The position numbers and the translations under genes are program-made. DNA of 15,109 nt from Kocuria sp. p3-SID1428 (GTDB taxonomy: Bacteria; Actinomycetota; Actinomycetes; Actinomycetales; Micrococcaceae), in the NCBI RefSeq assembly GCF_025149945.1, contig NZ_JALXVH010000058.1:1-15109 (forward strand), read 5' to 3'. The notes beneath the pieces are model-generated. The model had not been told where the DNA came from. It saw only the letters and a program-made list of their open reading frames with translations, and searched no databases. Shown here in pieces: positions 6,477 through 14,153 of the stretch; within the stretch, counting starts at the first letter, position 1; each line of letters opens with the position of its first letter.

Positions 6477-8114
6477 TCAGCCGATCCGGGCGGAGACTTC
6501 CACCAGATCGGGTCGCTCCCGGCGCAGCCGCTCGATGAACTCCTCGATGTCGGCGGCGGCCCACCAGTCCTGCGTCTGCTCCCGGGTCAGCTCGGCCGGC
6601 TCCGGCATGGTGATCCGCGCGCCGCGGCGCAGCCCGGGCAGCTCGACGGCGATGGTCTCCCAGCCGGCTGCGATGACGTCGTCCGGGAAGCGCGCCACCA
6701 GCCGGCCCCGGAAGTCCGCACGGGTGTCCGCGGGAGGCGTCCACATGGCCGCGCGGATCTCCTGCTCGTCGAAGAGCCGACGCATGCGCCCGGCCGCCTC
6801 GAGCTTGCCGTACAGGCTCTTGTCCGGGCGGACGTCGTGGTACTGCAGATCGATCATGGCCAGCTTGGGGTCGTCCCAGCCCAGGCCGCCGCGCTCGCGG
6901 TAGCCCAGCAGCAGCTTGAGCTTGGCCAGCCAGTCCAGGCGATCCGCCATGGCCATAGGGTCGGTCTCGAGCGTATCGAGGGTCTCGCGCCACATCTGCA
7001 GGATCTCGGCGGTCTCCGGATCGGGGCTGGCACCCCCGGCGGTCTCCATGGACTCGGCGGCCTCCAGGTACATCCGCTGGATCTGGAGGCCGGTCAGCGG
7101 CCCGCCGTCACGACGGCCCACCGCCACCTGCAGCGACGGATCGTGGCTGATCCGGTGCAGCGCGAGCACGGGCTCGGTGAGCTCGATCCTGGGCTGCAGT
7201 CCCTGCTCCACCAGGCGCAGCACGAGCGAGGTGGTGCCGAACTTGAGCACCTGCGCCCAGTGGGAGAGGTTGGCGTCGCCGATGATCACGTGCAGCCGGC
7301 GATACAGCTTCTGATCGGCGTGCGGCTCGTCGCGGGTGTTGACGATGGGCCGGCGCACCGTGGTCTCCAGGCCCACCATCCGCTCGAAGAAGTCCGCGCG
7401 CTGGCTGATCTGGAAGCCCGCCCGCTCGCTGCCGGGGCCCAGCCCCACGCGCCCGGCGCCGCACATGACCTGGCGGGAGGCGAAGAAGGGCAGCAGGGCG
7501 GCGGTCAGGGCGTCGTCGTCGATGTCGCGGGGCACCGTGTAGTTCTCGTGCGTTCCGTACGACGACGACTTCCCGTCGGTGTTGTTCTTGTGCAGCAGCA
7601 CCTGCTCCTGATCGGAGGCCTCCGCGGTGGCGTTGAGCGTGGCCACGATCTCGGCGGCCACGCGGTCGCCGGCGAGGTCGTAGAGCGCGGCATCGCGCGG
7701 GGTGAGGACCTCGGGCGAGGAGTACTCGGGGTGCGAGTGGTCCACGTAGAGCCGGGCGCCATTGGGCAGGACGGTGTTCATCACGACCTGCGGGGTCTGC
7801 TCGGACCACAGCCCGGACTCCGTGAGGGCCTCGGCGGCGATCTCCTCCGAGGTCAGCACCGGGGCCACGTCCGTGAGCTGCGTGGGATGGGCCTGGGCTC
7901 GATCCATCTCGAAGCCGCGGGCATCGCGCAGCGGGGTCTCCGAGCTGTAGTCGAAGTCCACGGCCCGCTGCCCGCGCGAGCCGAGCTCGCGGGCCACCAG
8001 GGCGGCGTAGGCGGTCACGGCCCGTGTGGAGAGCACGGTCGAGTTGGCCCGGGGATTGCCCGGGGCCAGGATCCCGAACTCGGTCTCGGCCCCCATGATG
8101 CGGCGCACGGTCAT
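6477..8114 (-). CDS. dop: Depupylase / Pup deamidase Dop
   Basis: Dop deamidates the C-terminal Gln of Pup to Glu, making it usable by PafA, and also hydrolyses Pup from conjugates. The 545-residue product has GAETEFG at 8-14 with Glu10 as the nucleotide-metal ligand, and LPNGARLYVDHSHPEY (116-131) with Asp125 at the catalytic aspartate position. Between them, roughly residues 37-80, is the extra Dop-loop segment that distinguishes Dop from PafA. KNNTDGKSSSYGTHENY and NTRDEPHAD are further shared hallmarks. The frame continues upstream to 8408 inside arc, but the ATG at 8114 is chosen because it overlaps the arc stop as ATGA and places the GAETEFG motif where the family has it. It is some tens of residues longer than the mycobacterial protein. 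Sixty bp separate it from pup, so arc, dop, pup and pafA likely form one transcription unit. Confidence 0.96.
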   Translation of the reverse strand: MTVRRIMGAETEFGILAPGNPRANSTVLSTRAVTAYAALVARELGSRGQRAVDFDYSSETPLRDARGFEMDRAQAHPTQLTDVAPVLTSEEIAAEALTESGLWSEQTPQVVMNTVLPNGARLYVDHSHPEYSSPEVLTPRDAALYDLAGDRVAAEIVATLNATAEASDQEQVLLHKNNTDGKSSSYGTHENYTVPRDIDDDALTAALLPFFASRQVMCGAGRVGLGPGSERAGFQISQRADFFERMVGLETTVRRPIVNTRDEPHADQKLYRRLHVIIGDANLSHWAQVLKFGTTSLVLRLVEQGLQPRIELTEPVLALHRISHDPSLQVAVGRRDGGPLTGLQIQRMYLEAAESMETAGGASPDPETAEILQMWRETLDTLETDPMAMADRLDWLAKLKLLLGYRERGGLGWDDPKLAMIDLQYHDVRPDKSLYGKLEAAGRMRRLFDEQEIRAAMWTPPADTRADFRGRLVARFPDDVIAAGWETIAVELPGLRRGARITMPEPAELTREQTQDWWAAADIEEFIERLRRERPDLVEVSARIG

Positions 8115-9826
8115 GACTGCTCTCCCGCCCTGTCGGCGGATGCGGAGGCGGCGCGCGAACCGCGGTGCAGCACGAAGCGCAGGTCCGCGATGGTGTCCTT
8201 GCGGCGTCCGGAGATCCGCGCCCACTCCTCCGGGTCCGAGGTGTCCGGCAGGTCCTGCTGCTCCAGGAACTCCTCGGCCACCGCACGGCGCAGGTGCTCC
8301 TGGGACAGTCCGCGCACCTGGTCGGTGAGCAGGTCCTTGATCGCCATCTTCTTGGCCCGGTCCACGACGTTGCGGATCACCGCACCCGAGGTGAAGTCCG
8401 AGAACCACAGGGTCTCGTGCGAGCCGTCGCGGTAGGTGATCTCCAGGAACCGCGTGGAGTCGTCCTGGGCGTACATGGCCGTCACGCCCACCTCGATGAG
8501 CTGCTCCAGGGCGGTCTCCCGAGAGCCGGCGGCGATGACCTCCTCCTGGCGCAGCGGCAGCGTCTCGGTCAGGTAGAGCCCGAAGATCTCCCGGGCGCCT
8601 TCGGCGGTGGGGCGGTCGATGCGGATCTTGGCGTCGAGACGGCCGGGACGCAGCACGGCCGGGTCGATCATGTCCTCGCGGTTCGTGGCGCCCACGATGA
8701 TCACGTTGTCGAGCTTCTCCACCCCGTCCATCTCGGTGAGCAGCTGCGGGACGATCGTGGTCTCCACATCCGAGGACACGCCCGAGCCGCGCGTGCGGAA
8801 CAGCGACTCCATCTCGTCGAAGAACACCACGACCGGCACGCCGGAAGCGGCCTGCTCGCGGGCGCGGGAGAAGATCTGGCGGATCTGGCGCTCGGTCTCG
8901 CCCACGTACTTGTCCAGCAGCTCCGGGCCCTTGATGTTCAGGAAGTAGCCCTTGGCCTCCTTGCGCCCCGACTGCTCCGCGGCGCGCTCGGCCAGGGACC
9001 GGGCCACGGCCTTGGCGATCATGGTCTTGCCGTTGCCGGGAGGCCCGTAGAGCAAGATGCCCTTGGGCGGGGTGAGCTGATGCTGGCGGTAGAGCTCGGG
9101 GTGCAGGAACGGCAGCTCGACGGCGTCCTGGATCGCCTCGATCTGCGGACCCAGGCCGCCGATATCCGTGTAGCGGACGTTCGGGACCTCCTCCAGGACC
9201 AGCTGCTCCATCTCCTGGCGCTCGACGAGCTCCAGGGCCATCCCGTTGCGGGAGTCGATCGAGACCATCTGGCCCGGGCGCGGCTTGGCCTTGCGCAGGG
9301 CGCCGGACATGCGCAGGACGCGGTCGTCGCCGGTGCGCCCGCCCACGACCAGCCGAGTGGCGTCCAGTACCTCCTGGACCGGTGCCAGCTCGCCCGACTG
9401 CTCGTAGCCCAGCACCGCCACGACGGTGGAGTTCTCGTTCATGAGCACCTGGCGCCCGGGCTCCAGCTGGCCTGCCGTGGTGATCAGCGGCGAGACGGGG
9501 CAGCGCACGAGCCGTCCGGAGATGTGGACGTCTGCGGTCAGGGTCGCCGAGCCCACCGTGGTGGAGGGCGGGACCACGCGCACCAGAGTGGCGATCGTCA
9601 GCGGGACCTCGACCTCATTGGCCAGGAACTTCTTCAGCTGCTCGATCTGGCCGCGGGCGGACTCCAGGGCGGTGCGCAGCTTCTGGTTCTGATCGCCCGC
9701 CGTGGCCAGCTGGCGATCCAGGGCGCGCTTCTCATCCCGGACCAGAGCGACCTGCCGACGGGCGGTGGCCAGCGCGTGGTCCTGCGCCGAGCCGTGGGGG
9801 TCTGCTCCGGGGGTCGATTCGGTCAT
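8111..9826 (-). CDS. arc: AAA+ ring ATPase ARC (Mpa-type)
   Basis: ARC/Mpa forms a hexameric ring that recognises Pup through N-terminal coiled coils and unfolds tagged proteins. The 571-residue product has a coiled-coil segment (about 15-70), tandem OB folds (about 75-205), and an AAA domain with Walker A GPPGNGKT (261-268), Walker B VVVFFDEME (332-340, Asp337 and Glu338) and RPGRLDAKI (393-401). Mpa proteins that feed the 20S proteasome end in a GQYL-like docking tail. Here, after EEWARISGRR (near 533-542), the end is RGSRAASASADRAGEQS, without it. Together with the missing prcB and prcA this indicates a proteasome-independent role, as in corynebacteria, where the orthologue has been linked to ferritin iron release. 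The ATG at 9826 has only a weak ribosome site (AGGA about 12 bp upstream). Its stop overlaps the dop start as ATGA. Confidence 0.96.
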   Translation of the reverse strand: MTESTPGADPHGSAQDHALATARRQVALVRDEKRALDRQLATAGDQNQKLRTALESARGQIEQLKKFLANEVEVPLTIATLVRVVPPSTTVGSATLTADVHISGRLVRCPVSPLITTAGQLEPGRQVLMNENSTVVAVLGYEQSGELAPVQEVLDATRLVVGGRTGDDRVLRMSGALRKAKPRPGQMVSIDSRNGMALELVERQEMEQLVLEEVPNVRYTDIGGLGPQIEAIQDAVELPFLHPELYRQHQLTPPKGILLYGPPGNGKTMIAKAVARSLAERAAEQSGRKEAKGYFLNIKGPELLDKYVGETERQIRQIFSRAREQAASGVPVVVFFDEMESLFRTRGSGVSSDVETTIVPQLLTEMDGVEKLDNVIIVGATNREDMIDPAVLRPGRLDAKIRIDRPTAEGAREIFGLYLTETLPLRQEEVIAAGSRETALEQLIEVGVTAMYAQDDSTRFLEITYRDGSHETLWFSDFTSGAVIRNVVDRAKKMAIKDLLTDQVRGLSQEHLRRAVAEEFLEQQDLPDTSDPEEWARISGRRKDTIADLRFVLHRGSRAASASADRAGEQS

Positions 9827-10059
9827 CGCTGCGGGTCATCCTGATCTCGCCGTGAAGAGGCGTACGGTGCTGTGAGTGCTGGGGCGAGCGGGTCGTGGCC
9901 GCGGGCCGAGCAACGGGTCTGAGGCTCACCTTATGCCTGTCCATGCCCAGCGTCACACTCAGAGCAGGCGGTTGAACAGTCGCCAGAACTGATGCGTCCG
10001 AACGTCGTGATCCGCGCTCGGACCCGAGCAGAGCACAGCGCGCCGGGAAGGGAGCCTGC
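9827..10059. other. Divergent intergenic region between arc and the MFS gene
   Basis: These 233 bp must hold the promoter of the arc-dop-pup-pafA unit on the minus strand and that of the MFS gene on the plus strand. I could not pick convincing -35/-10 pairs for either. The clearest structure is the iron-box-like half site at 9920-9933. The MFS ribosome site is at 10048-10054. No small gene was seen. Confidence 0.6.
9920..9933. promoter_or_regulatory. DtxR/IdeR iron-box-like half site
   Basis: TGAGGCTCACCTTA matches the right part of the actinobacterial iron box (AGGCTAACCTAA) at 10 of 12 positions. Over the whole 19-bp consensus TTAGGTTAGGCTAACCTAA only 11 of 19 agree because the left arm is poor. 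It lies 94 bp upstream of the arc start and 127 bp upstream of the MFS start. It could make either transcript iron-responsive, but one poor arm makes this a weak call. Confidence 0.25.
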
Positions 10060-11271
10060 ATGTCGGTGAGCCGACCCGAGGAGGGGTTCGCGGCGGGGTC
10101 GTCAGGGTACCGCCGCGTTCTGGCGGTGCTCGCTCTGGGCGGACTGGCGAACTTCGCGCTGATCTACTTCGTGCAGCCGCTGCTTCCCGAGTTCGCGCGC
10201 GTGTTCGCCGTCAAGGAAGGCGCCACCGGCGCCGCGCTGTCCGCGACCACCCTGGCCATGATCCTGGGCCTGCTGCTGGCAGGGCCGCTGGCCGATCATC
10301 TGGGACGCATCTGGGTGATGGCCGGGTCGCTGATCCTCTCGGGGGCGCTCAGCGCCCTGTGCGCGGTGGCCCCGAGCTGGGAGGTCTTCCTGATCCTGCG
10401 CGCCGCCGCGGGCGTCGCCCTGGCGGGCCTGCCCGCGATCGCGCTGGCCTATCTGCGCGAGAAGGTGGCCGCCTCCGCCCACGCGCAGGCCAACGCGATC
10501 TACATCATGGGCACCGGCCTGGGCGGGGCGGCAGGGCGTCTGCTGCCGGGACCGCTGGCCGGAGTCGGCGGCTGGCAGCTGGTGAGCCTGGTGCTGGGGG
10601 TGTTCTCGGTGGTCGTCGGGGTGGCCGTCGTGGCCCTGCTGCCCGGCGATCGCCCCACACGGTTCCCGTTCTCGGTGCTCGACATCGCCACGGGCACATT
10701 CGGCCTGCTGCGCAGCGGACGGATCGCCCTGGTGTGCGGACTGGGATTCTCCACCATGGCCGTGTTCGTGGGGGTCTACAACGCGGTGTCGCTGCGGCTG
10801 GAGGCCGAGCCGTTCGCCATGAGCCCTGAGCAGGCGGCGGTGCTGTACCTGGCCTACCCGGCCGGTCTGCTGGCACCGGCCTTCTCCCGGCGGCTGGCCG
10901 AGCGCACGGGGCGGCCCATGGCGGTCATGCTCGGCATCGCGGCCATGGCCGCAGGTGCCGCGCTCACGACCCCGGATGCGGTCCTGCCCATCCTGCTGGG
11001 CCTGGGCCTGCTGACCTTCGCCTTCTTCGCCGCCCACTCCGTGGCCAGCGGATGGGCGGTGGACGGGGCGCACCGCGCAGGCCTGGACACCGCGCGCGCC
11101 TCGAGCCTGTACCTGATCTTCTACTACGCGGGCAGCTCGGTCTCCGGGACGCTGTCGACCCTCATCTGGAGCAGTGCAGGCTGGGCCGGGGTGCTGGCGA
11201 TGATGGGGCTGTGGCTGGCCCTCGGCCTGGCCTGCGCGCTCGCGCTGTCCCGTCTGCCTCGCCGCTCGTGA
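10060..11271 (+). CDS. MFS transporter, 12-TM (YnfM-like)
   Basis: An inner-membrane secondary transporter of 403 residues of the major facilitator superfamily. The protein has about twelve hydrophobic segments. The family motif A is GPLADHLGR (75-83) in the loop between TM2 and TM3, and a degenerate second copy, FSRRLAERTGRP, lies in the C-terminal half. The N-terminal block YFVQPLLPEFARVF and overall layout resemble the YnfM group of drug/multifunction exporters; the substrate is unknown. The ATG at 10060 has an excellent ribosome site (AAGGGAG about 5 bp upstream), supporting this start. It is divergent from arc and ends 63 bp before the gamma-glutamyltransferase, so the two may be co-transcribed. 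If so, export or uptake of a gamma-glutamyl compound or its product is possible, but this is only inference. Confidence 0.9.
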   Translation: MSVSRPEEGFAAGSSGYRRVLAVLALGGLANFALIYFVQPLLPEFARVFAVKEGATGAALSATTLAMILGLLLAGPLADHLGRIWVMAGSLILSGALSALCAVAPSWEVFLILRAAAGVALAGLPAIALAYLREKVAASAHAQANAIYIMGTGLGGAAGRLLPGPLAGVGGWQLVSLVLGVFSVVVGVAVVALLPGDRPTRFPFSVLDIATGTFGLLRSGRIALVCGLGFSTMAVFVGVYNAVSLRLEAEPFAMSPEQAAVLYLAYPAGLLAPAFSRRLAERTGRPMAVMLGIAAMAAGAALTTPDAVLPILLGLGLLTFAFFAAHSVASGWAVDGAHRAGLDTARASSLYLIFYYAGSSVSGTLSTLIWSSAGWAGVLAMMGLWLALGLACALALSRLPRRS

Positions 11272-11334
11272 CGTGTCGCACCTGCGGCGTATCGTGTCGT
11301 GCATCACATCATCGCCGCGAGCGCGGAGGCCGAC

Positions 11335-13215
11335 ATGTCCCCCAGGAGCACCTCGGAACCGACCCGACGAGCCGCCCTGGCCGCAGGTGCGGCCCTGGGT
11401 GCAGGAGCACTGGGCGTTGCCCCGGCTCTGGCGGGAGCCCCAGGGCCGGGCTTCGCTGGACCGGGCTCCCCTGCCCCGGGCGAGCCTGGTCAGGGGCCGG
11501 TCCCCGAGCCGCTGAAGCTCAACGAGGCGATCGGCGCCACCGCTGCCGTGTCCTGCGTGGACCCCTATGCCAGCGAGATCGGCCTGAGCGTGCTGCGCCG
11601 CGGCGGCAACGCCATGGACGCCGCTCTGGCCATGGCCGCAGCCCTCGGGGTCACCGAGCCGTACTCCTGCGGGATCGGCGGCGGCGGCTTCCTGCTGCAT
11701 CGCGATGCCGCCAGCGGGCTGGTGCACGCGATCGATGGCCGCGAGACGGCCCCTCAGTCCTTCACCGAGACCCAGTACACCGACGATTCCGGGGCCGAGC
11801 TCGACTTCGACGAAGTCGTGAATTCGGGGCTGTCCATCGGCGTGCCGGGCACCCCGGCCATGTGGGAGCTGGCCGCGCAGCGCTTCGGCACCCTGCCGCT
11901 GAGCGAGCTGCTGGAGCCTGCTGAGCAGCTGGCCCGGCGCGGCTTCGTGGTGGATCAGCATTTCTACGACCAGACGCAGGACAACGCCGAGCGCTTCTCC
12001 CGCTTCCCGGAGACCGCGCGCGTCTTCCTGCGCGAGGGCAGAGCGCCGGAGGTCGGCACCGCGTTCGCCAACCCGGATCTGGCCGATGTCTACCGGCGTC
12101 TGCGCACCGAGGGCGTCGATGTCTTCTACCGCGGTGATATCGGGGCCGCAGTGCTCGCCGAGGCCAATGCTCCCTCGACGGTCGCAGGCAGACAGGTCCA
12201 GGGCAGCCCCATGACGGCGGCGGATCTGGCCTCCTACTCCCCCGTCCTGCGAGCGCCCACGGTCAGCCAGTACCGCGGGATGCTCGTGTTCGGGATGCCT
12301 GCGCCGAGCTCGGGAGGGGTGGCCGTGGGCGAGATCCTCAACCTCCTGGAGCACTACGAATCCCGCACCGGGGTCGGGCTCGCCCAGCTCGGGGAGACCG
12401 ACTACCTGCACCGCTTCTCGGAGGCCTGCGCCACGGCCTTCGCCGATCGCAACCGCTGGGTGGGCGATGTCCCGGATGTGCCGCACGCCGAGCTGCTCAG
12501 TGAAGGCTTCGCGGCCGAGCGCGCCGAGATCATGCGGCCGTCGTCGGCCCGGCCCCGTCCGATCCCGTTCGGCTGGCCCGACGGTGACTACACGAGCGCT
12601 CCCCCGGCCGGCGCCGCGCAGGCGGAGCCGTACGAGGGGCAGTCGACCACGCATCTCAACGTCGTGGATCAGTGGGGCAATGCGGTGTCCTACACACTGA
12701 CGATCGAGCAGACCGGCGGCTCCGGCATCACCGTGCCGGGCCACGGGTTTCTGCTGAACAACGAGCTCACCGACTTCAGCTTCGTGCCGGTGACTGCCGA
12801 TGTGCCTGATCCCAACCTCCCGGGTCCCGGCAAGCGGCCTCGCTCTTCCATGGCACCCACGATCCTCACCGACGCCACCGGGCTGCGCCTGTGTGTGGGG
12901 ACTCCCGGCGGGGCCACGATCATCACCTCGGTGGCCCAGATCATCGCGGGGCATTTCGAGCGGGGGCTGCCGCTCGTGGAGGCGATCGCCGCAGCACGGC
13001 TGAGCTCGCGCAACGACGAGGACGGCGAGGAGACCGATCTGGGCCTGGTCGAATCCCCCGCCGGGCGCGGTCTCACCGGACTGGGCCACCACCTGGTCCC
13101 GCGCGAGGAGAAGGACTGGCTCGGCAACGCCTCGGGCATCAGCCGGGAGCCGCAAGGACTCGTGGCGGCCGCGGAGACCGTGCGCGGAGGCGGAGGGGCG
13201 GCTCGCGCGTGGTGA
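11335..13215 (+). CDS. ggt: Gamma-glutamyltransferase, exported (Tat-type signal)
   Basis: Gamma-glutamyltransferases transfer or hydrolyse gamma-glutamyl groups of glutathione-like or other gamma-glutamyl compounds, usually outside the membrane, and self-cleave into two subunits. This 626-residue precursor has DGRETAP (Arg136, substrate carboxylate), the cleavage and nucleophile motif STTHLNVVD (Thr438 expected as the new N-terminus), GGSGI (461-465), LLNNELTDFS (473-482), SSMAPT (504-509) and GTPGG (522-526), all as in active enzymes. The N-terminus has TRRAALAAG (10-18), a hydrophobic stretch and an ALA-type site near residue 33, consistent with a twin-arginine signal, then a Pro/Gly-rich linker to about residue 58. 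The open frame begins 36 bp earlier at a GTG, but the ATG at 11335 has GGAGG 5 bp upstream and puts the signal at the N-terminus. An actinobacterium making mycothiol rather than glutathione would use it on other gamma-glutamyl substrates. Confidence 0.93.
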   Translation: MSPRSTSEPTRRAALAAGAALGAGALGVAPALAGAPGPGFAGPGSPAPGEPGQGPVPEPLKLNEAIGATAAVSCVDPYASEIGLSVLRRGGNAMDAALAMAAALGVTEPYSCGIGGGGFLLHRDAASGLVHAIDGRETAPQSFTETQYTDDSGAELDFDEVVNSGLSIGVPGTPAMWELAAQRFGTLPLSELLEPAEQLARRGFVVDQHFYDQTQDNAERFSRFPETARVFLREGRAPEVGTAFANPDLADVYRRLRTEGVDVFYRGDIGAAVLAEANAPSTVAGRQVQGSPMTAADLASYSPVLRAPTVSQYRGMLVFGMPAPSSGGVAVGEILNLLEHYESRTGVGLAQLGETDYLHRFSEACATAFADRNRWVGDVPDVPHAELLSEGFAAERAEIMRPSSARPRPIPFGWPDGDYTSAPPAGAAQAEPYEGQSTTHLNVVDQWGNAVSYTLTIEQTGGSGITVPGHGFLLNNELTDFSFVPVTADVPDPNLPGPGKRPRSSMAPTILTDATGLRLCVGTPGGATIITSVAQIIAGHFERGLPLVEAIAAARLSSRNDEDGEETDLGLVESPAGRGLTGLGHHLVPREEKDWLGNASGISREPQGLVAAAETVRGGGGAARAW

Positions 13216-13256
13216 GGCGATGACCGTCTCCGCCTCGATCCCGTTCGCACCCTCTC

Positions 13257-13272
13257 AAGGAGCCTGCACACG
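13257..13272 (+). promoter_or_regulatory. Strong ribosome site before an ACG in place of the reductase start codon
   Basis: AAGGAG at 13257-13262 is an ideal Shine-Dalgarno. Seven bases later, at 13270, stands ACG followed by the family-like N-terminus SLEFTHTTLPQRVLFG. ATG would be expected at this spot. No ATG, GTG or TTG lies in frame between the upstream TGA and the GTG at 13309, which would remove the first beta strand. A T-to-C change in the start codon is the simplest reading. Confidence 0.6.
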
Positions 13273-14153
13273 AGCCTCGAGTTCACCCACACCACACTGC
13301 CCCAGCGCGTGCTCTTCGGCTCCGGCCGCGGCGCCGAGCACCAGGAGGCCGAGGTCCAGCGCCTAGGCGCTCGCCGCGTCATGGTCATCGCCGGGCAGCG
13401 CGAGCTCGAGATGGCCCGCGGGATCGCCTCTCGGATCGACGTGGCCCTGTGGCACGACGAGGTCGTGATGCACGTGCCCGTCGAAGTGGCCGAGCGCCGG
13501 CGCGCCGCGGCCGCCGAGCACGGGACCGACCTGCTGGTCAGTGTGGGCGGCGGGTCCACCACCGGGCTGGCCAAGGCCATCGCGCTGACCAGCGGCGTGC
13601 CGATCCGATCAACGCGGCCCTGGCAGGCGAGGCGATCCGCGCGCTGGGGCAGGGACTGCCCACCGTGGCCTCCCACGCGGAGGACATCGACGGGCGCGAC
13701 CGCACCCTCTACGGCGCCTACCTGGCGGCGGTCTCCTTCGCCTCGGCCGGATCCGCCATGCACCACAAGATCTGCCACGTCCTGGGCGGGACCTTCGATC
13801 TGCCGCACGCCCCCACGCACGCGACGGTGCTGCCGTACGTGCTGGCCTTCAACATGTCCCATGCCCCGGAAGCCGCCGGCAGGATCGCGGCGGCCTTCGG
13901 CAGCTCCACCGCGCTCGAGGGCCTGCAGCAGCTGCGACGGGTGCTCGATGCCCCGCAGCGGCTCTCGGATCTGGGCTTCACGGCCGAGGGGATTCCCGAG
14001 GCCGTCGAGATCGCCCTGGCAGCCATCCCCACCGACAATCCCCGCCCGGTCACGCGGGAGAACCTGAGCGAGCTGCTCACCGCCGCCCTGAACGGCGACG
14101 ACCCGCACACGCTGGTCTCCGCGACCGGCGCAACCGAAGGGGACCCGTCATGA
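13270..14153 (+). pseudogene. Maleylacetate reductase, broken by an internal deletion and frameshift
   Basis: Maleylacetate reductase makes 3-oxoadipate from maleylacetate with NAD(P)H, the step after hydroxyquinol ring cleavage. Fragment 1 (ACG at 13270 to about 13605, 112 codons) has the N-terminus and the dinucleotide-binding GGGSTTGLAKA. Fragment 2 (from 13602, one frame over, 183 codons) has DPINAAL, the metal-binding [10 protein letters not shown] and the normal C-terminus. Intact enzymes are about 350 residues, and between VPI and DPINAAL they carry the TTYAGSE cofactor segment and a GxNALAH metal-ligand segment. Both are gone here, an estimated 65-75 codons. The junction contains GCCGATC (13599-13605), readable both as V-P-I and as A-D, so recombination between two such repeats would delete the middle and shift the frame as seen. 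The start codon is also ACG. Its end overlaps the dioxygenase start as ATGA. Almost certainly nonfunctional, unless the assembly is wrong. Confidence 0.88.

Noticed and set aside
6396..8435. 679-codon plus-strand open frame opposite dop
   Set aside because: Antisense shadow of dop, which has all its catalytic motifs; no recognised domain or ribosome site.
8165..9844. 559-codon plus-strand open frame opposite arc
   Set aside because: Antisense shadow of the AAA ATPase gene; composition is typical of a frame mirror.
10102..13155. 1017-codon open frame on the minus strand opposite the MFS and ggt genes
   Set aside because: It is an antisense shadow of two well-recognised plus-strand genes; its sequence is Gln/Arg/Gly-rich without domains, as expected in high-GC DNA.
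13309..14067. 252-residue frame read as an intact short reductase
   Set aside because: After about residue 100 the frame gives Arg/Pro/Ser-rich nonsense while the true family sequence continues one frame over, so it is treated as part of the pseudogene.
12690..14108. 472-codon minus-strand open frame across ggt end and the reductase
   Set aside because: Crosses the ends of two plus-strand genes and has no domain; shadow frame.
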